Shown here piece by piece: positions 10,189 through 21,587 of a DNA stretch of 64,000 nt. The stretch covers positions 558,001 to 622,000 of the forward strand of contig NZ_CP102084.1 of assembly GCF_024582675.1 (NCBI RefSeq). Reading direction: 5' to 3'. Below the pieces are notes generated by a model. The model did no database searches, was not told the DNA's origin, and saw only the letters and a list, made by a program, of their open reading frames with translations. The translations under genes were made by a program, and so were the position numbers. The first letter of the stretch is position 1. Each line of letters begins with the position of its first letter. The stretch comes from Mycoplasma sp. 1018B (GTDB taxonomy: Bacteria > Bacillota_I > Bacilli_A > Mycoplasmatales > Metamycoplasmataceae).

Positions 10189-11110
10189 CTTTTAAATTAT
10201 TTCTCCTTTCTTCTAATTGTTCTAAGACACTTATGCCCTCTTTTCTAGCTAAAAAAGTGCTTACTGCAGCTTCAATTAAAGAAGCAGCAGAAAAACCATT
10301 TCTAATTGGAATTTGTGTTTTTACAATAGAGCTATCTAAAATTGGATAACGTAAATAATCTATGCCTAAGCGATCAAATTGTTGACCTTCAGGAACTACT
10401 AATTCTACAACTAAATCAATTACAGCCCCTTGAGCCACTGCCTTAATACCATATGTATATTTAACGTCAATTAATCCAATACCTCTTACTTCTATAAAAT
10501 TTTTTGTCAAAGCTGGTGAAGTACCATAAAAATTGCCTCCTATGTGTTTAATTAAAACTGCATCATCACTAATAAAAATATGTCCTCTTTGTAAAAGTTC
10601 TAATACTGCTTCACTTTTACCTACTCCACTTTTACCAACTATTAAAACTCTTGTTCCACCAATTGAAACTAAACAACCATGTACTTGTTCTTCTTTTGAA
10701 AAAAAATCAGTTAAATATGTTCCTATAGTTGTCATAACACTAGCAGTAGACATAGGGGCACAATAAACAGGTATTTTATGTTTTGAAGCTATATCTATTA
10801 TTCACTTTTGATGTTGAGGATTTACCCCTTTAGAAAGTATTAACAAAGGAGGCTCAATACTTAGAACTTTATCAATAATTTCATAAGAAGATTTTTTACC
10901 TATTTTTTTAAAATAAAGTGATTCAGCTGTTCCTCAGCAAATAACATTTTTATAATATTGATTAGTTGTCATTTGACCTGCTAATTCTAAACCAAGTTGT
11001 TTCACATCTGGATCTAAAATATTTCGATATAACAAATCTTGATCTTGATTAATAATATTAATTTGAAATTTATTAATAATCTTTTTAACATTTATTGTTT
11101 TTTTATTCAT
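10181..11110 (-). CDS. hprK: HPr kinase/phosphorylase, 309 aa
   Basis: It phosphorylates HPr of the sugar phosphotransferase system on serine and can reverse the reaction, linking sugar uptake to energy state. The P-loop GKSGVGKSE lies near residues 159-167. The N-terminal domain (about residues 1-125) contains two TGA Trp codons. The signature region EVRGIGLIDVKYTYG follows. The ATG has AAGGAT upstream and a TATAAT box on the minus strand about 20 nt before it. It is the first gene of the hprK-lgt-trxB operon. Confidence 0.93.
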
Positions 11111-11385
11111 TGTTATCCTTAACTAAAATAATTATAATTAATAATTATTAATAAAGTATTATTTTAATTTGTCAAAATAATTCATAAAATTTTAAAAAAA
11201 TTGATTGTAAATATTTTTTGGAATTTCAAAATAAAAAATTGTATATTTTAAAGTAGTATATTTTAATCAATGAGTAAAAAAAGTTATTTTTTTAACTTAA
11301 ATATTTTCAAATATATAACTCTCTTAAAAAGCATAAACTCTTTTGTTTTTATTTCATGATATTTTTAAAAACTTAAAGGGGGCTT

Positions 11386-13152
11386 ATGAAAAAAATAACT
11401 TTTTTTTCAATTATTTTAGGATCTCTAAGTCTATTTTCTGCATCTTTTGCTAATAATATTACAACAAATGTTGATCATAAACAAGATCAAATTGAATTGA
11501 ATAACAAACAATATTCTAAAACTTTAATTGCTGAATTAAAAGATAATCTTAATAATAATCAAATACAAGAATTGAAAATCAAATTATTTAACTTAATAGA
11601 AAAAAACAATATTAATTCTACTTTTAAATTTAGTGATATATTAAATATAATTTTTATTAATTTAACTGATCATAAAAATAATTATTTAATTTATAACTTT
11701 TTAAACGAAAATGAAATGATTGAATTTTATTTTGAAGAAAATAATAAATTTATAGAAAATAACATAAATCAAATAAATAAATTGCCAGTAAGAATAGAAA
11801 GATCGTATTATCAAAAATATTTTGATGTTAACAATTTTAATAAAGATGATAGGTATAAATTAATAGATAAATTTAAAAATAGTAAAAACAAAATAAAAGT
11901 TGGTATTTTAGAAGTAAGAAACCATATTGATTCACAAAATCAAACATATTTTAATAAAAATATTTACAATACTAAAATTATTAATAAATATAAAGGAACA
12001 GAAACAAAACATGGCACAAGAGTTGCTTCTATAATTGCTGGATTAGATGGTGTTAATCCAAATGTAGAATTATATTCGTCCGTTTATAAGAAAACAGAAA
12101 ATTATTGAACTGAATTAGAAGATCTTTTAAAAGAAAAGGTTAATATTATTAATATGTCATTCGGAGAGAAGAATCCGAAGGATTATAATTTTGCATATAA
12201 CTATTCTGCATGACTCCTTGATCGTTATGCTAAAAAATATCCTGAAGTAATATTTGTAGTTTCTGCCGGCAATGATAATACTTATCTAAATGGCTTCAAA
12301 TTGGCTAATAATATAATTGTAGTTGGAGCGAACGATATAAATAAAAATAAGGCCTATTATTCTTCATATAATGCGAAAACAGGAAAACAAGTTACATTAT
12401 TAGCGCAGAGAACATTCGAAGATAACAACTATGAAATTTTTAATGGTACTAGTTTTTCTGCTCCTTTTATATCTGGAATACTTTCTTATACATTACAAGC
12501 GTATAAAGATAAATATGATTTAGGTAAAAACAATATAATTGCATTATCAACATTATCAGCATCAACTTTAAGTAACAATAAAAATAATGAAACAATAGGT
12601 TTTAATGGTGTAGGTATTTTTGATTATGATAAATTAGATCAAGCGTTTAAAAATTTAATTTATTATAAAAGATATTGACATGAACCCATGCCAAAAAATT
12701 ACTCTAAATTGTTAACTACTTTTTCAGTGAAAAAAGGTGAAACAATAAGAGGTGCTTTGTCATGAGAAACTACTCCAGAAATAACAGAAAATTTTAAAAA
12801 ATATAATGCAAAAACTGTTGACAATTTAGTTGGTGTCAAAAAAAGAATAAGAAGACTAAGAGGTCCTGTTGTTCACTCAGTTACAGAAAATTACAATATA
12901 AAAAATAATTCAATGAAAATCATAAATAATCCAGAAGAATACATAAATGTGACTAATGATTTTGATTTAGAACTTTATGATTCTGAAAACAAATTAGTTT
13001 TTTCATCTAATTCAACTACTCATAATGTTGAATTTATAAAATACACTGCTGAAAAAGATGGAAATTATACGTTTAGATATGTAAATAAATATACGAATTA
13101 TAAACACAATGATATTGCATTTACATATACTATTGAAAGAAAAAATATTTAA
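11386..13152 (+). CDS. Secreted subtilisin-like (S8) serine protease, 588 aa
   Basis: A signal peptide (about residues 1-22, ending ASFA) follows a strong AAGGGGG RBS. The S8 core shows HGTRVASIIAG (His about 209), SAGND (oxyanion Asn about 296) and NGTSFSAPF (Ser about 356). At the usual aspartate position the sequence reads VGILEV, so a glutamate (about 176) replaces Asp. An AT-rich N-terminal region of about 150 residues may be a propeptide, and about 170 residues follow the catalytic domain as a beta-rich tail. Four TGA codons encode Trp. It is probably exported and cell-surface or secreted. A membrane protein gene begins 2 nt downstream. Its substrate is unknown. Confidence 0.82.
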
Positions 13153-13154
13153 CT

Positions 13155-13793
13155 ATGCATTGAAAAATTAAATTATTAATTCTAAATATTAGTCAAATTA
13201 TTTTTTGTATATTAACAACTTTATTAATTGCTTTGCCATTTATTATTAAACAGCAAGCAGATTTAAATGATTATTCTACTTATGGAATATATAAGAATTT
13301 TTTATTCTGTGGATTTTTATCTTTATTTATTTTTGTATATCTAATAATTACTAAAATTTACTTTGTCTTTAATAACAATTTAAAAATTAAATATTTATTA
13401 ATGTTATATTTTTTATATAGATATAAGAAAATAAATAGTGAAAATATTAACAAAAATAAAACTATTCTTTCTTATTATTTTTTATTTGTTTTCTTTTTAA
13501 TCTTATCATTAATTCTTTATTCATTGTTCTTTAATCTAATTAAAACTGAAACTATTATTTATCAGAAAGATCTTTATTTTGACCAGGGTGTGGCTCCAGA
13601 TCAAATTTATGAAGAATATGTTCCTAAAATTTATGATAATGATTTACTAATTAAATCAATTATTTATATAGTTCTTGAAAAAATTTCGTTAGGTTCATTA
13701 TTTTTCTCAGGTTCATTAACAGCAGTATTCAGCCTATATTACGTAATTATCTTTTTAGCAAAATATAAAAGAAATGCATATTCTCAAAATTAA
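13155..13793 (+). CDS. Membrane protein linked to the subtilase gene, 212 aa
   Basis: Four membrane segments are predicted at about residues 5-31, 49-72, 104-128 and 177-202, with a polar loop rich in Asp, Glu and Tyr between the last two. The gene starts 2 nt after the protease stop and ends at a strong terminator, so both are on one transcript. I do not recognise the family. It could anchor, activate or export the protease, or protect the cell from it; this is inference from position only. Confidence 0.65.
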
Positions 13794-13811
13794 AAAAATT
13801 TATGATATTTT

Positions 13812-13850
13812 AAATGATCAAAATTTTAGAATGATTTTGATCATTTTTTA
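13812..13850 (+). terminator. Terminator of the protease operon
   Basis: A perfect 13-bp stem (13812-13824 with 13834-13846) is followed by a T-rich tract. Confidence 0.85.
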
Positions 13851-13944
13851 TATATTTTTTTATATTTGCATTAAAATATTAATATTAATTAAACAAACGT
13901 GCTTTTTTATATCAATTAATATTTAATTTATTAAGCGAGGACAA

Positions 13945-15789
13945 ATGAAACCAACTAGAATAATTCCTCTTGGAGGAGTACAAGAAATTGGAAAATCTAC
14001 AATGGTTATCGAATATGATAAACATATTTTTATTATTGATGCTGGTATTAAATTTGCCGATATTGCCACAACAGGTATTAAAGGAATTATTCCTGATTAT
14101 AGTTATTTAAAGGAAAAACAAAATTATATTGAAGGTTTATTTATTACCCACGGACATGAAGATCATATAGGTGGAGTTATTCACTTAGTTAAACAAGTTA
14201 ATATTAAAAGAATTTTTGCTCCTCGTATAACGATTCAATATTTAAAACATAAATTCGAAGAAAATAAAATTAATTCTAATGTTAAATTTATTGAAACTGA
14301 AAAAGAAGCTATTCATTATTTTGGGCCATGTAAAGTTGATTTTTGAAGCGCCCAACATTCTATTCCTGATGCTTTTGGTATTAGAATTAGCACTCCTAAT
14401 GGTTCTTTAATGTGTACTGGAGATTTTAGATTTGATTATAATCCTATTGGATCTCATTATACTGATTTTGCTAAATTAGATAAAATGGGTAAAGAAGGTT
14501 TAACCATTTTAATGAGTGATTCGACTAATGCCATGCGTCCTATGCATTCTCCAAGTGAAAATGATATTTTGAGAGATATTGAAAAATACATGCGCCAAGC
14601 TAAGAAAAAAATTATTGTTACTGCATTTGCTTCAAATTTAACAAGAGCAAAAGCTATAATTGAATTAGCTGAAAAATTAAATAAAAAAGTTGTTTCTTTT
14701 GGTAGATCAATGGTGCAAGGAATAAAAATAGGCAGAAAATTAGGATATATTGATGTTGATGATAAAGTTTTTATAGACAAAAAAGAAGTAGCAAATACTC
14801 CTGAAGATAAATTAGTAATTTTAACTACAGGAAGTCAAGGTGAACAATTAGCTGCTTTATCCAGAATGAGTTATAGTAAACACAAAATAATAAGAATAGA
14901 AAAAGACGATTTAGTAATTTTTTCTTCTTCCCCCATTCCTGGCAATCGCATGGTCATTGAATTATTAGTAAATAGATTAACTAAACTTGGAGCAATAGTG
15001 AAAGAAAATGGAGTTGATGGTTATTTACATACCTCTGGACATGCTTATAAATATGAACATGATAAAATTTTTCAATTAACCAAACCTAAATATTTCTTAC
15101 CTTATCATGGTGAATATCGTATGTGCGTAGTTCATGCTCAAAGTGCTATTAAAAATGGCGTGAAAAAAAATAATATTATTATTCCTGAGTTAGGAAAAGT
15201 ATACAATTTAATTAATCAAAATATATATGAAACAAAAGAAAAAGTTAATTATGGACCTGTTTATATTGACGGGAATAATGCTTTAAATTTAAATAACAAT
15301 ATTTTACAAGAAAGAACAACTTTAGCTAATAATGGTTTTGTAAGTATTATTTTAACTGTAGATAGAAAAAATAATAACATCAACGGAAGACCATCATTAA
15401 TTAGTAGAGGAAGTTTTTATGTTAAAGGTTCCTTAACATTAGTTGAAGAAGCCAAAAGAATTGCTCATGGTGCGGCATTATATTACATTAAAAATACGCC
15501 TGAATGAAACGTTGTTGAATTAAAAAAATTAATTTGTGATCGTTTAGAAAATTTCTTTTATAAAGAAAAAAGAAGAAAACCTATTATCATTCCTATAATT
15601 TTATATACTGATGATGAAGATGATTTAATTTTAAAAGATATTCCAATAAAATTTAACAAAAATAATATGGACAAATTTACAAATAAAAATAATACTGATG
15701 CTTTAAATGCATTAAAGCAATTTAAAGATGATTTTGCTTCAATCGAGGAAACAGAAGATGATTTATTAGATGAAGATAATGAGGAGTAA
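13945..15789 (+). CDS. rnj: Ribonuclease J, 614 aa
   Basis: A metallo-beta-lactamase/beta-CASP ribonuclease for mRNA decay and rRNA maturation. The zinc motif HGHEDHIGG lies at residues 69-77. The CTGDFRFD motif, the beta-CASP segment with TTGSQGE, and a late TSGHA motif are in order. The C-terminus is highly acidic (DDEDDLI, EETEDDLLDEDNEE). Trp codons at 14344 and 15505 are TGA. The gene is preceded by GCGAGGAC and followed after 3 nt by a membrane protein gene. Whether it corresponds to J1 or J2 cannot be told. Confidence 0.92.
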
Positions 15790-15792
15790 TTT

Positions 15793-16560
15793 ATGCAAGA
15801 AAAACAATTTAATACAAGTTATAGTGAAACTGAAGTTAAACAAAAAAGTTATATAAAGCAATCACTTTTTGGATCAGCGATGATGTGATTTGCAATTGAT
15901 TTAATTTTTGCTTTTCTTTTTACGTTTGCAGTTATTAAAATACCTAATGCCATTGATACACTATATAATCAAGGAAATATTACAATTGCTTGATTGGTCA
16001 CAAGTGCCATTTTATTAATTATTGGTTTGTTTGTATTCAATAGAATGAGAAGAAAACTAAATATTACTGGAACTATTTTGTTATCTTTCTTTTTGATGAG
16101 TATTATTTCTTTAATTTTAATAATTCCTGCTTTTAAATTTACTATAGGTATTTTTACATTAAGCCAAATAATTTTAATTTTTCTAATACCAGCGTTTTTT
16201 ATGTTTTTAGCAGGCTTTTTAGCAACTTTTAATTTTTTTAAGAGTAAATTCTTTTATATAATGATAATTTTTTTAGTAGTAGCACTAATTATTACATCAT
16301 TAGTTTCATGATTTGTTTTTAATAAATTACTATATATAGCTATTAGTGTTTTAGGTACTTTAGTAACCTTGAGTTATATGATTTTAGATTTTATTTATTT
16401 AAGTCGCTTAAATGAAGAAATTAAAAATATTCAAAACCAAGATTTAAAAAGAAAAGAAATATTGGTTAACGGAATTTATATTGGTTTTCATTTTGCCTAT
16501 GACTACATTATAATGGTTTTATATCTAATCAGATTTTTAGAATTATTTTGAAATAATTAA
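15793..16560 (+). CDS. Bax inhibitor-1-like multispanning membrane protein, 255 aa
   Basis: About seven hydrophobic segments follow a polar N-terminus of about 25 residues. The C-terminal segment, with acidic-aromatic FHFAYDYIIMVLYLIRFLEL, resembles the last helices of the BI-1/YccA family (a D-x-x-x-LYL-RxL pattern), and the preceding ILDFIYLSRL is also typical. BI-1 proteins are pH-sensitive membrane channels in other organisms; the role here is unknown. The ATG is 3 nt after the rnj stop, so the two are co-transcribed. The start was chosen because it precedes the first hydrophobic segment and follows GAGGAG. Confidence 0.6.
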
Positions 16561-16582
16561 AAGACATTGATATGTCTTTTTT
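16559..16582 (+). terminator. Terminator of the rnj operon
   Basis: A 9-bp stem (16559-16567 with 16572-16580) with a 4-nt loop is followed by T residues and overlaps the stop codon. Confidence 0.8.
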
Positions 16583-16663
16583 ATTAACTTTTTTAAAATA
16601 AGTAGTTTTGTTTATCTTTTTTCTTTTTTAAATTATATTGAATAAAAACACAAATAAAATTTG

Positions 16664-17191
16664 ATGAAAAAAATAATTGCAATAATTCAATTAAGTTTGA
16701 TTTTTTTAATTTTTTCCTGTATTAATCAATCTTTTTTAAATAAACCTTTTGATCAAATTTATACTACTAAAATTATTGATAATTATGACGGCGATACATT
16801 TAAAATAATTATTAATAATCAAATTGAAACAATCAGAGTTTTTGCTATTGATACTTTAGAAATTAATTCAACAAATAAAAAAGATTGAAAATATGCAAAA
16901 CAAGCTAAAAACTTTACTTCTAAGTTCTTAAAAATGCAACCAATTAAAATATTATATTTAAGAGATGATGTTTATGAAAGAAAAGTCTGTATTATTACTA
17001 ATTCTAATAATGAAGATTTAGCTAGTGAATTAATTAAAAATGGTTTAGCACGAATTAAATATATAGATATTTATAATCATAAAAGTCCTTTTTATATTGC
17101 TGATGTAAAAATAAAAAAATATCTTAATAATTTGCAAGATATTGAAGAAAAAAGTAAAAGAAAACAAATTGGTATTTTTGAAAATTATTAA
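16664..17191 (+). CDS. Staphylococcal-nuclease-like lipoprotein, 175 aa
   Basis: A signal peptide with lipobox LIFSC puts the lipid anchor on Cys19. The thermonuclease fold follows: DNYDGDTF, IRVFAIDTLEIN and VYERKV supply the acidic, Arg, Thr/Glu and second Arg residues expected in the active site (DGDT, R..IDT.E and R). It is probably a surface calcium-dependent nuclease that supplies nucleotides to a cell unable to make them, as shown for other mycoplasmal nucleases. It is a single gene. No clear RBS precedes the ATG. One Trp is encoded by TGA. Confidence 0.8.
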
Positions 17192-17233
17192 GATTAAAAT
17201 TACTGATTTATTTATTAAATAAATAATTTTTAT

Positions 17234-17239
17234 TATAAT
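17234..17239 (+). promoter_or_regulatory. -10 box of rplK-rplA
   Basis: TATAAT about 100 nt before rplK, at the start of a structured leader. Confidence 0.5.
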
Positions 17240-17241
17240 TA

Positions 17242-17334
17242 AGAGGCAATTTATAGATTAAATTTGTTTATTGCCTCTACTAGTGGGAGAGAATTAAGTA
17301 TCGCTAGAAACCACAATATCGAAAGGATAAATTT
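17242..17334 (+). promoter_or_regulatory. rplK-rplA leader with probable L1-binding site
   Basis: A perfect 9-bp inverted repeat (17242-17250 with 17270-17278) comes first. A second helix follows, closed by GTGG (17283-17286) and CCAC (17311-17314) and beginning GTGGGAG, with ACCACAATATCGAAAGGA at its end. Ribosomal protein L1 is known to repress its own operon by binding a leader helix that mimics its 23S site and contains GUGGGAG opposite ACCAC. The match is by eye. Confidence 0.55.
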
Positions 17335-17778
17335 ATGGCAAAATCAAAAGCTGATATTGTTCGTGTTCGTAAATTGCAATTTTTAGCTGGCCAAGCTAAA
17401 CCAGGACCATCATTAGCTGGTGTTGGTATTAATATGCCAGATTTTACAAGAGCATTTAATGACGCAACAAGAGAAAGAGGAAATGAACCAGTTCCTGTAG
17501 AAATTACTGTTTATAAAGATAAATCATTTGAATTTAGATTATTTACCGCTCCTGCAAGTTTTAAAATTAAACAAGCTGCAAAAATTGAAAGCGGTAGTTC
17601 AAAATCAAAGGCTAACAAAGTAGCTACAATTACTGTTGAACAATTAAAAGAAATTGCAGAATATAAATTACCTGATTTAAATACTGATAATATAGAAGCA
17701 GCTATGAGAACAATTGCCGGAACAGCAAAACAAATGGGTGTTGTTATCGAAGGCTGAAATGAAGGGAAAATTAAATAA
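17335..17778 (+). CDS. rplK: 50S ribosomal protein L11, 147 aa
   Basis: uL11 is recognised from LAGQAKPGPSLAGVGINMPDF and the C-terminal RTIAGTAKQMGVVIEG. It forms the GTPase-associated centre with 23S helices 43-44. A TGA Trp near the end extends the protein by seven residues. The stop and the rplA start overlap (TAATG). A long structured leader precedes it. Confidence 0.95.
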
Positions 17779-18473
17779 TGGCTTTTAAAGGTGGAAAAAA
17801 AATAAGAGCTGCTAGAGAAGCGTTCGATAGAAGCGTTGCTTATGATTTAAATGAAGCTATTGAATTAATTAAAAGAACTTCATACACTAAATTTGATGGC
17901 TCAGTTGAATTAGTATTTAAATTAAATTTAGATGTTCGTAAAGCTGAACAACAATTAAGAGGATCAGTTTTATTACCAAATGGAACTGGTAAATCTGTAA
18001 GAGTTCTAGTTGTAACTAATAACCCAGAAAAACAAAAATTAGCTAAAACCGCTGGTGCAGATCAAGTGGTTGATGGATTAGAATTAGAAGGCAAAATTAA
18101 AGAAGACAATTTTGATTTTGATGTTATGGTTGCTGATCCTGCAATGATGCCTCTTTTAGGTAAATATGGTAAAAAATTAGGACCAAAAGGTCTTATGCCG
18201 AATCCAAAAACAGGTACTGTTACACCTACACCAGAAAAAGCTGTAGAAGAACTTAAAAAAGGTAAAGCAAATTATAGAACAGATAAAGCAGGAATTGTAC
18301 ATACAATGATTGGTAAATTAAGCATGGATACTAATAAATTAGTTGAAAATGCTAATACAGTAATTTCTTTAATTAAAAAATTAAAACCTTCTGCTGTTAA
18401 AGGAACATATATACAAAATATTGTTATTTCTGCAACTATGGCTCCTTCAGTAAAAATTAAATTAGACAAATAA
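17778..18473 (+). CDS. rplA: 50S ribosomal protein L1, 231 aa
   Basis: uL1 forms the mobile stalk near the E site and represses its own operon in bacteria. KLGPKGLMPNPKTGTVT is the classic RNA-binding signature. The length is normal. It is translationally coupled to rplK by a 1-nt overlap, which allows repression at the rplK leader to control both. Confidence 0.95.
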   Translation: MAFKGGKKIRAAREAFDRSVAYDLNEAIELIKRTSYTKFDGSVELVFKLNLDVRKAEQQLRGSVLLPNGTGKSVRVLVVTNNPEKQKLAKTAGADQVVDGLELEGKIKEDNFDFDVMVADPAMMPLLGKYGKKLGPKGLMPNPKTGTVTPTPEKAVEELKKGKANYRTDKAGIVHTMIGKLSMDTNKLVENANTVISLIKKLKPSAVKGTYIQNIVISATMAPSVKIKLDK

Positions 18474-18482
18474 TTTGAAATT

Positions 18483-18508
18483 AAAAAAGCACTAATTGTG
18501 CTTTTTTA
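18483..18508. terminator. Terminator between rplA and a convergent membrane gene
   Basis: A 10-bp stem (AAAAAAGCAC, 5-nt loop, GTGCTTTTTT) serves rplA. On the other strand it starts at the stop codon of the convergent gene. Confidence 0.85.
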
Positions 18509-19312
18509 ATTTACCATTTTAATTCAATTAGTTTCAAAATAATTTTTTGCTTCATCGTAATTACTAAATAATTTATATTCAATTAACATTTTAAATGAAC
18601 AAGATAAAACAATAAATAAATTGTCTTCATCTTCTTTAACAGAAAGTTTTTGATTTGTTAAAAAATTTGCTCATTGATATGAATTATTTGCAATTTTTTT
18701 ACAAATATAAAATCTATAATCATTTATCTTATTAATTTTGATTCTTTTAAATTTTGATTCAAAAAAATCTTTAAATGTTTCTTCGCTAGAAGCTTTAGGA
18801 TTTATAAATCTATTTCTATTAATAAAAATATGTTCTGGCTTAACATTAAGAATTGAATATTCATTAAATTTCGTAAAGTTTAATTTATTATCCACTTTAA
18901 TTTCAGCTATTAAATTTAAATTCTTAAAATATTTATAAATACAAAATGTTATAAACATAATTGTTAAAATAGAAACAGAGATTAAAATTAGTAAATTAAA
19001 TTCTTTATGTCCTGTAAAAAATAAACTTAAAAATGTTAATTCAACAATTAAATTTAAAAAAATAAAAATAGCTAAAATAATTTTATTTTGAATTTTAACT
19101 TTTTTTAAGGCTCCATAAGTTACCTTATCAAAACGATTTAAACTATTCATATAGACTTTTATATGATAAGAATATATTGAATATAATAAAGCCAAAATTA
19201 CAAGAGGAATAATTAAATAAACACTTATTTCAAATTTATTATTTTCCATTACATTGTTAGTCATATTTTCAGTAGATTTTAATATTTGATTATTTGTTAA
19301 ATGTAAAAACAT
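18506..19312 (-). CDS. Hypothetical membrane protein, 268 aa
   Basis: Three membrane segments are predicted at about residues 29-49, 77-99 and 105-127, followed by a soluble basic domain of about 140 residues that contains two TGA Trp codons. The ATG at 19312 follows TAGGAGAT, a good RBS. An alternative start at Met17 is possible. I do not recognise the family. It stands alone, divergent from prfA. Confidence 0.6.
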
Positions 19313-19372
19313 AAATCTCCTATTATTAATTAATTATTTCACTTTAAAGTAGATAAATAATAATATTTTTAT

Positions 19373-19378
19373 TATAAT
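19373..19378 (+). promoter_or_regulatory. -10 box of prfA, leaderless arrangement
   Basis: TATAAT ends 7 nt before the prfA ATG (19386), and no Shine-Dalgarno is present. Confidence 0.6.
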
Positions 19379-19385
19379 AAAAATT

Positions 19386-20465
19386 ATGGAAAAAGCGATG
19401 TATAAATCATTAACCGATATAAAAAATACTTACAATCAACTTAATGATAAATTATCTCAAGATGAAATAATAAATAATATTAAAGAATATACAAAAATAA
19501 CTAAAGAATTAAATAAAATTAGCGCTATAGCAAAAAAATTTAATGAGTATGAAATTGCTTTAAGTGAAATTGAAGAAGCTAAAACATTATTAAATTCTAA
19601 AAACGATGAAGAAATACAACTAGCTAAATTTGTATTAGAAGATAATAATTCAAAATTAAATCTTCTTGAAGAAGAATTAAAAATTTTAATATTACCTAAA
19701 GATGAAAATGATGATAAAAACGTAATTATAGAAATAAGAGGTGCTGCCGGAGGAGATGAAGCTAATATTTTTGCTGGCGATCTTTTTAGAATGTATACCA
19801 AATTTGCAGATGAATTAGATTTTAAAATTAAATTACTTTCTTCTAGTTCTGCATCTGCTGGAGGATTTTCTCAAATCATTTTTTCTGTTAGAGGCGAAAA
19901 TGCTTATTCAAAATTAAAATTTGAAAGTGGTGTTCATAGAGTACAAAGAATTCCAACAACTGAAAGTTCAGGTAGAATACACACTTCCACAGCTACTGTA
20001 ACAGTCATACCCGAAATAGATGATACCGTGGATATTGAAATAAAGAGTAATGAAATTAAAATTGACACATATAGATCAAGTGGTGCCGGGGGACAATCAG
20101 TTAATACAACTGATTCTGCCGTTAGAATTACACATATTCCAACTGGAATAGTAGTATCATCACAAGACGAAAGAAGTCAAATTGCTAATAGAGAAACTGC
20201 ACTATTAGTTCTTAAATCAAAACTTTATGATTTAGAAATGGCAAAAAAACAAGCAGAAGAAGCCGGATATAGAAAATTAGCAGGGCAAGGTGATAGGAGT
20301 GAAAAAATAAGAACTTATAACTATCCTCAAGATAGAGTAACTGATCATAGAATTGCTTTTTCTACTTCTTTAAAACAAGTTATAGAAGGTAAGCTTCAAC
20401 CAATTATTGATGCTTTATTAACTGAAGAACAAAATCAAAAAATTAAAGAAGCAGGAATATTTTAA
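19386..20465 (+). CDS. prfA: Peptide chain release factor 1, 359 aa
   Basis: It terminates translation at UAA and UAG. The GGQ motif (residues 235-237, in [16 protein letters not shown]) triggers peptide release. The stop-codon motif is PTT (190-192, RF1 type PxT) rather than the SPF of RF2. RF1 alone is expected here because UGA is a sense codon. The gene has a TATAAT box 7 nt before the ATG and no RBS. It overlaps prmC by 1 nt. Confidence 0.95.
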   Translation: MEKAMYKSLTDIKNTYNQLNDKLSQDEIINNIKEYTKITKELNKISAIAKKFNEYEIALSEIEEAKTLLNSKNDEEIQLAKFVLEDNNSKLNLLEEELKILILPKDENDDKNVIIEIRGAAGGDEANIFAGDLFRMYTKFADELDFKIKLLSSSSASAGGFSQIIFSVRGENAYSKLKFESGVHRVQRIPTTESSGRIHTSTATVTVIPEIDDTVDIEIKSNEIKIDTYRSSGAGGQSVNTTDSAVRITHIPTGIVVSSQDERSQIANRETALLVLKSKLYDLEMAKKQAEEAGYRKLAGQGDRSEKIRTYNYPQDRVTDHRIAFSTSLKQVIEGKLQPIIDALLTEEQNQKIKEAGIF

Positions 20466-21184
20466 TGAATCGAGAAAAGCAGCTCTTATTAGAAAAAAGA
20501 AAATATAATTTACCTCTTTATTTAACAACAAAAGAGAAAAAACTTTTAAAACATAATGTTCCTATTCAACAAATAATGGGTTTTATTGATTTTAATAATT
20601 TAAGAATTCAAATAAACAATAACGTATTAATCCCTCGGTATGAAACAGATGAATTAATACATATACTTAAAAATAGATATAATTTTAATTATTCTAATGC
20701 TAATATTTTAGATTTATGTTGTGGAAGCGGATTTATTGGATTACATTTAAAAAAAATTTGGCCTCTAGCTTCGCTTACATTAAGTGATATTAGTTACTCA
20801 GCTTTAAAAATAAGTAAATTAAATAGAAAAAACAATTTTTTTTCAAAAAATAAATTAAGTATAAAACATAGTAATTTATTCCAAAAAATCAAAAAACAAT
20901 ATGATCTTATTGTTGCTAATCCACCATATTTAGATAAAAATGATTTAGATGTAAGTTCAAATGTTAAAAATTTTGAACCACATATAGCTTTATTTGCCAA
21001 AGAAAAGGGTTGACAAATTTATCGTATAATTTTAGAACAATATAAAAAATATTTAAAACCTAATGGTATTTTAGCAATGGAGATAAACCCTAAACATTTA
21101 GAAAAATGAAATCAAATTGCTAATATAGAAATTCTTAATGATATTAATAATAAAGAACGTTTTATAATTTTGCAAAGGAATTAA
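20465..21184 (+). CDS. prmC: Release factor glutamine methyltransferase, 239 aa
   Basis: It methylates the Gln of the GGQ motif in the release factor encoded just upstream. The SAM-binding LDLCCGSGFIGLHL and catalytic VANPPYLDK motifs are present, as is the early IPRYETDELI segment. Two TGA Trp codons lie in the C-terminal third. The start overlaps the prfA stop (TAATG), the usual arrangement of this pair. Confidence 0.92.
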
Positions 21185-21187
21185 ATT

Positions 21188-21424
21188 ATGGAAATAAAAA
21201 AAATGATACTAAGTAAATTAGAACAATTAAGTAAAAAAAACATTAATGAAAATATGTTACTAGCGGAATTAAAAATCGATTCATTAGACTTAGCAGAACT
21301 AATTTATGAAGCTGAAAATAAATATAATATTGTTTTTTCTGATGAAGAATTAAATAATTTAAAGAGTGTTAAGGATGTTATAAATTTAACAGAAAAAACT
21401 TTTAATAATCAAAACAATAAATAA
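21188..21424 (+). CDS. acpP: Acyl carrier protein, 78 aa
   Basis: A four-helix carrier. Ser32 in KIDSLDLAE is the 4'-phosphopantetheine site. It carries acyl groups for phospholipid or lipoprotein acylation in a cell with little fatty-acid synthesis. The length is normal. It starts 3 nt after prmC with the RBS AAAGGAAT, so it is probably in the same transcript. Confidence 0.9.
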   Translation: MEIKKMILSKLEQLSKKNINENMLLAELKIDSLDLAELIYEAENKYNIVFSDEELNNLKSVKDVINLTEKTFNNQNNK

Positions 21425-21451
21425 ATTTATATGTTAAAATTAAATTATTGT

Positions 21452-21526
21452 AGGAGTGTAGTTCAACGGTAGAACAACGGGCTTCAACCCCGTGTGTTAT
21501 GGGTTCGAATCCTGTCACTCCTGCCA
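21452..21526 (+). tRNA. tRNA-Trp (anticodon UCA)
   Basis: The cloverleaf has acceptor AGGAGTG/CACTCCT, D stem GTTC/GAAC, anticodon stem ACGGG/CCCGT and an encoded CCA. The 7-nt loop CTTCAAC puts TCA at positions 34-36. This tRNA decodes UGA as Trp and explains the many in-frame TGA codons of the window. Confidence 0.93.
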
Positions 21527-21536
21527 TTTTTTTATT

Positions 21537-21565
21537 AAAAAAGTTCTTATTTTAAGAACTTTTTT
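21537..21565. terminator. Terminator between converging tRNA-Trp and tRNA-Lys
   Basis: A 13-bp stem (21537-21549 with 21553-21565) is nearly symmetrical with A and T flanks, so it works in both directions. Confidence 0.8.
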
Positions 21566-21587
21566 AATATTGGTATTAAATAATATT

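Noticed and set aside
11269-11366. Short frame starting MSKKSYFFNL upstream of the subtilase
   Set aside because: It has no RBS, low-complexity content and no terminator; it is probably chance in AT-rich sequence.
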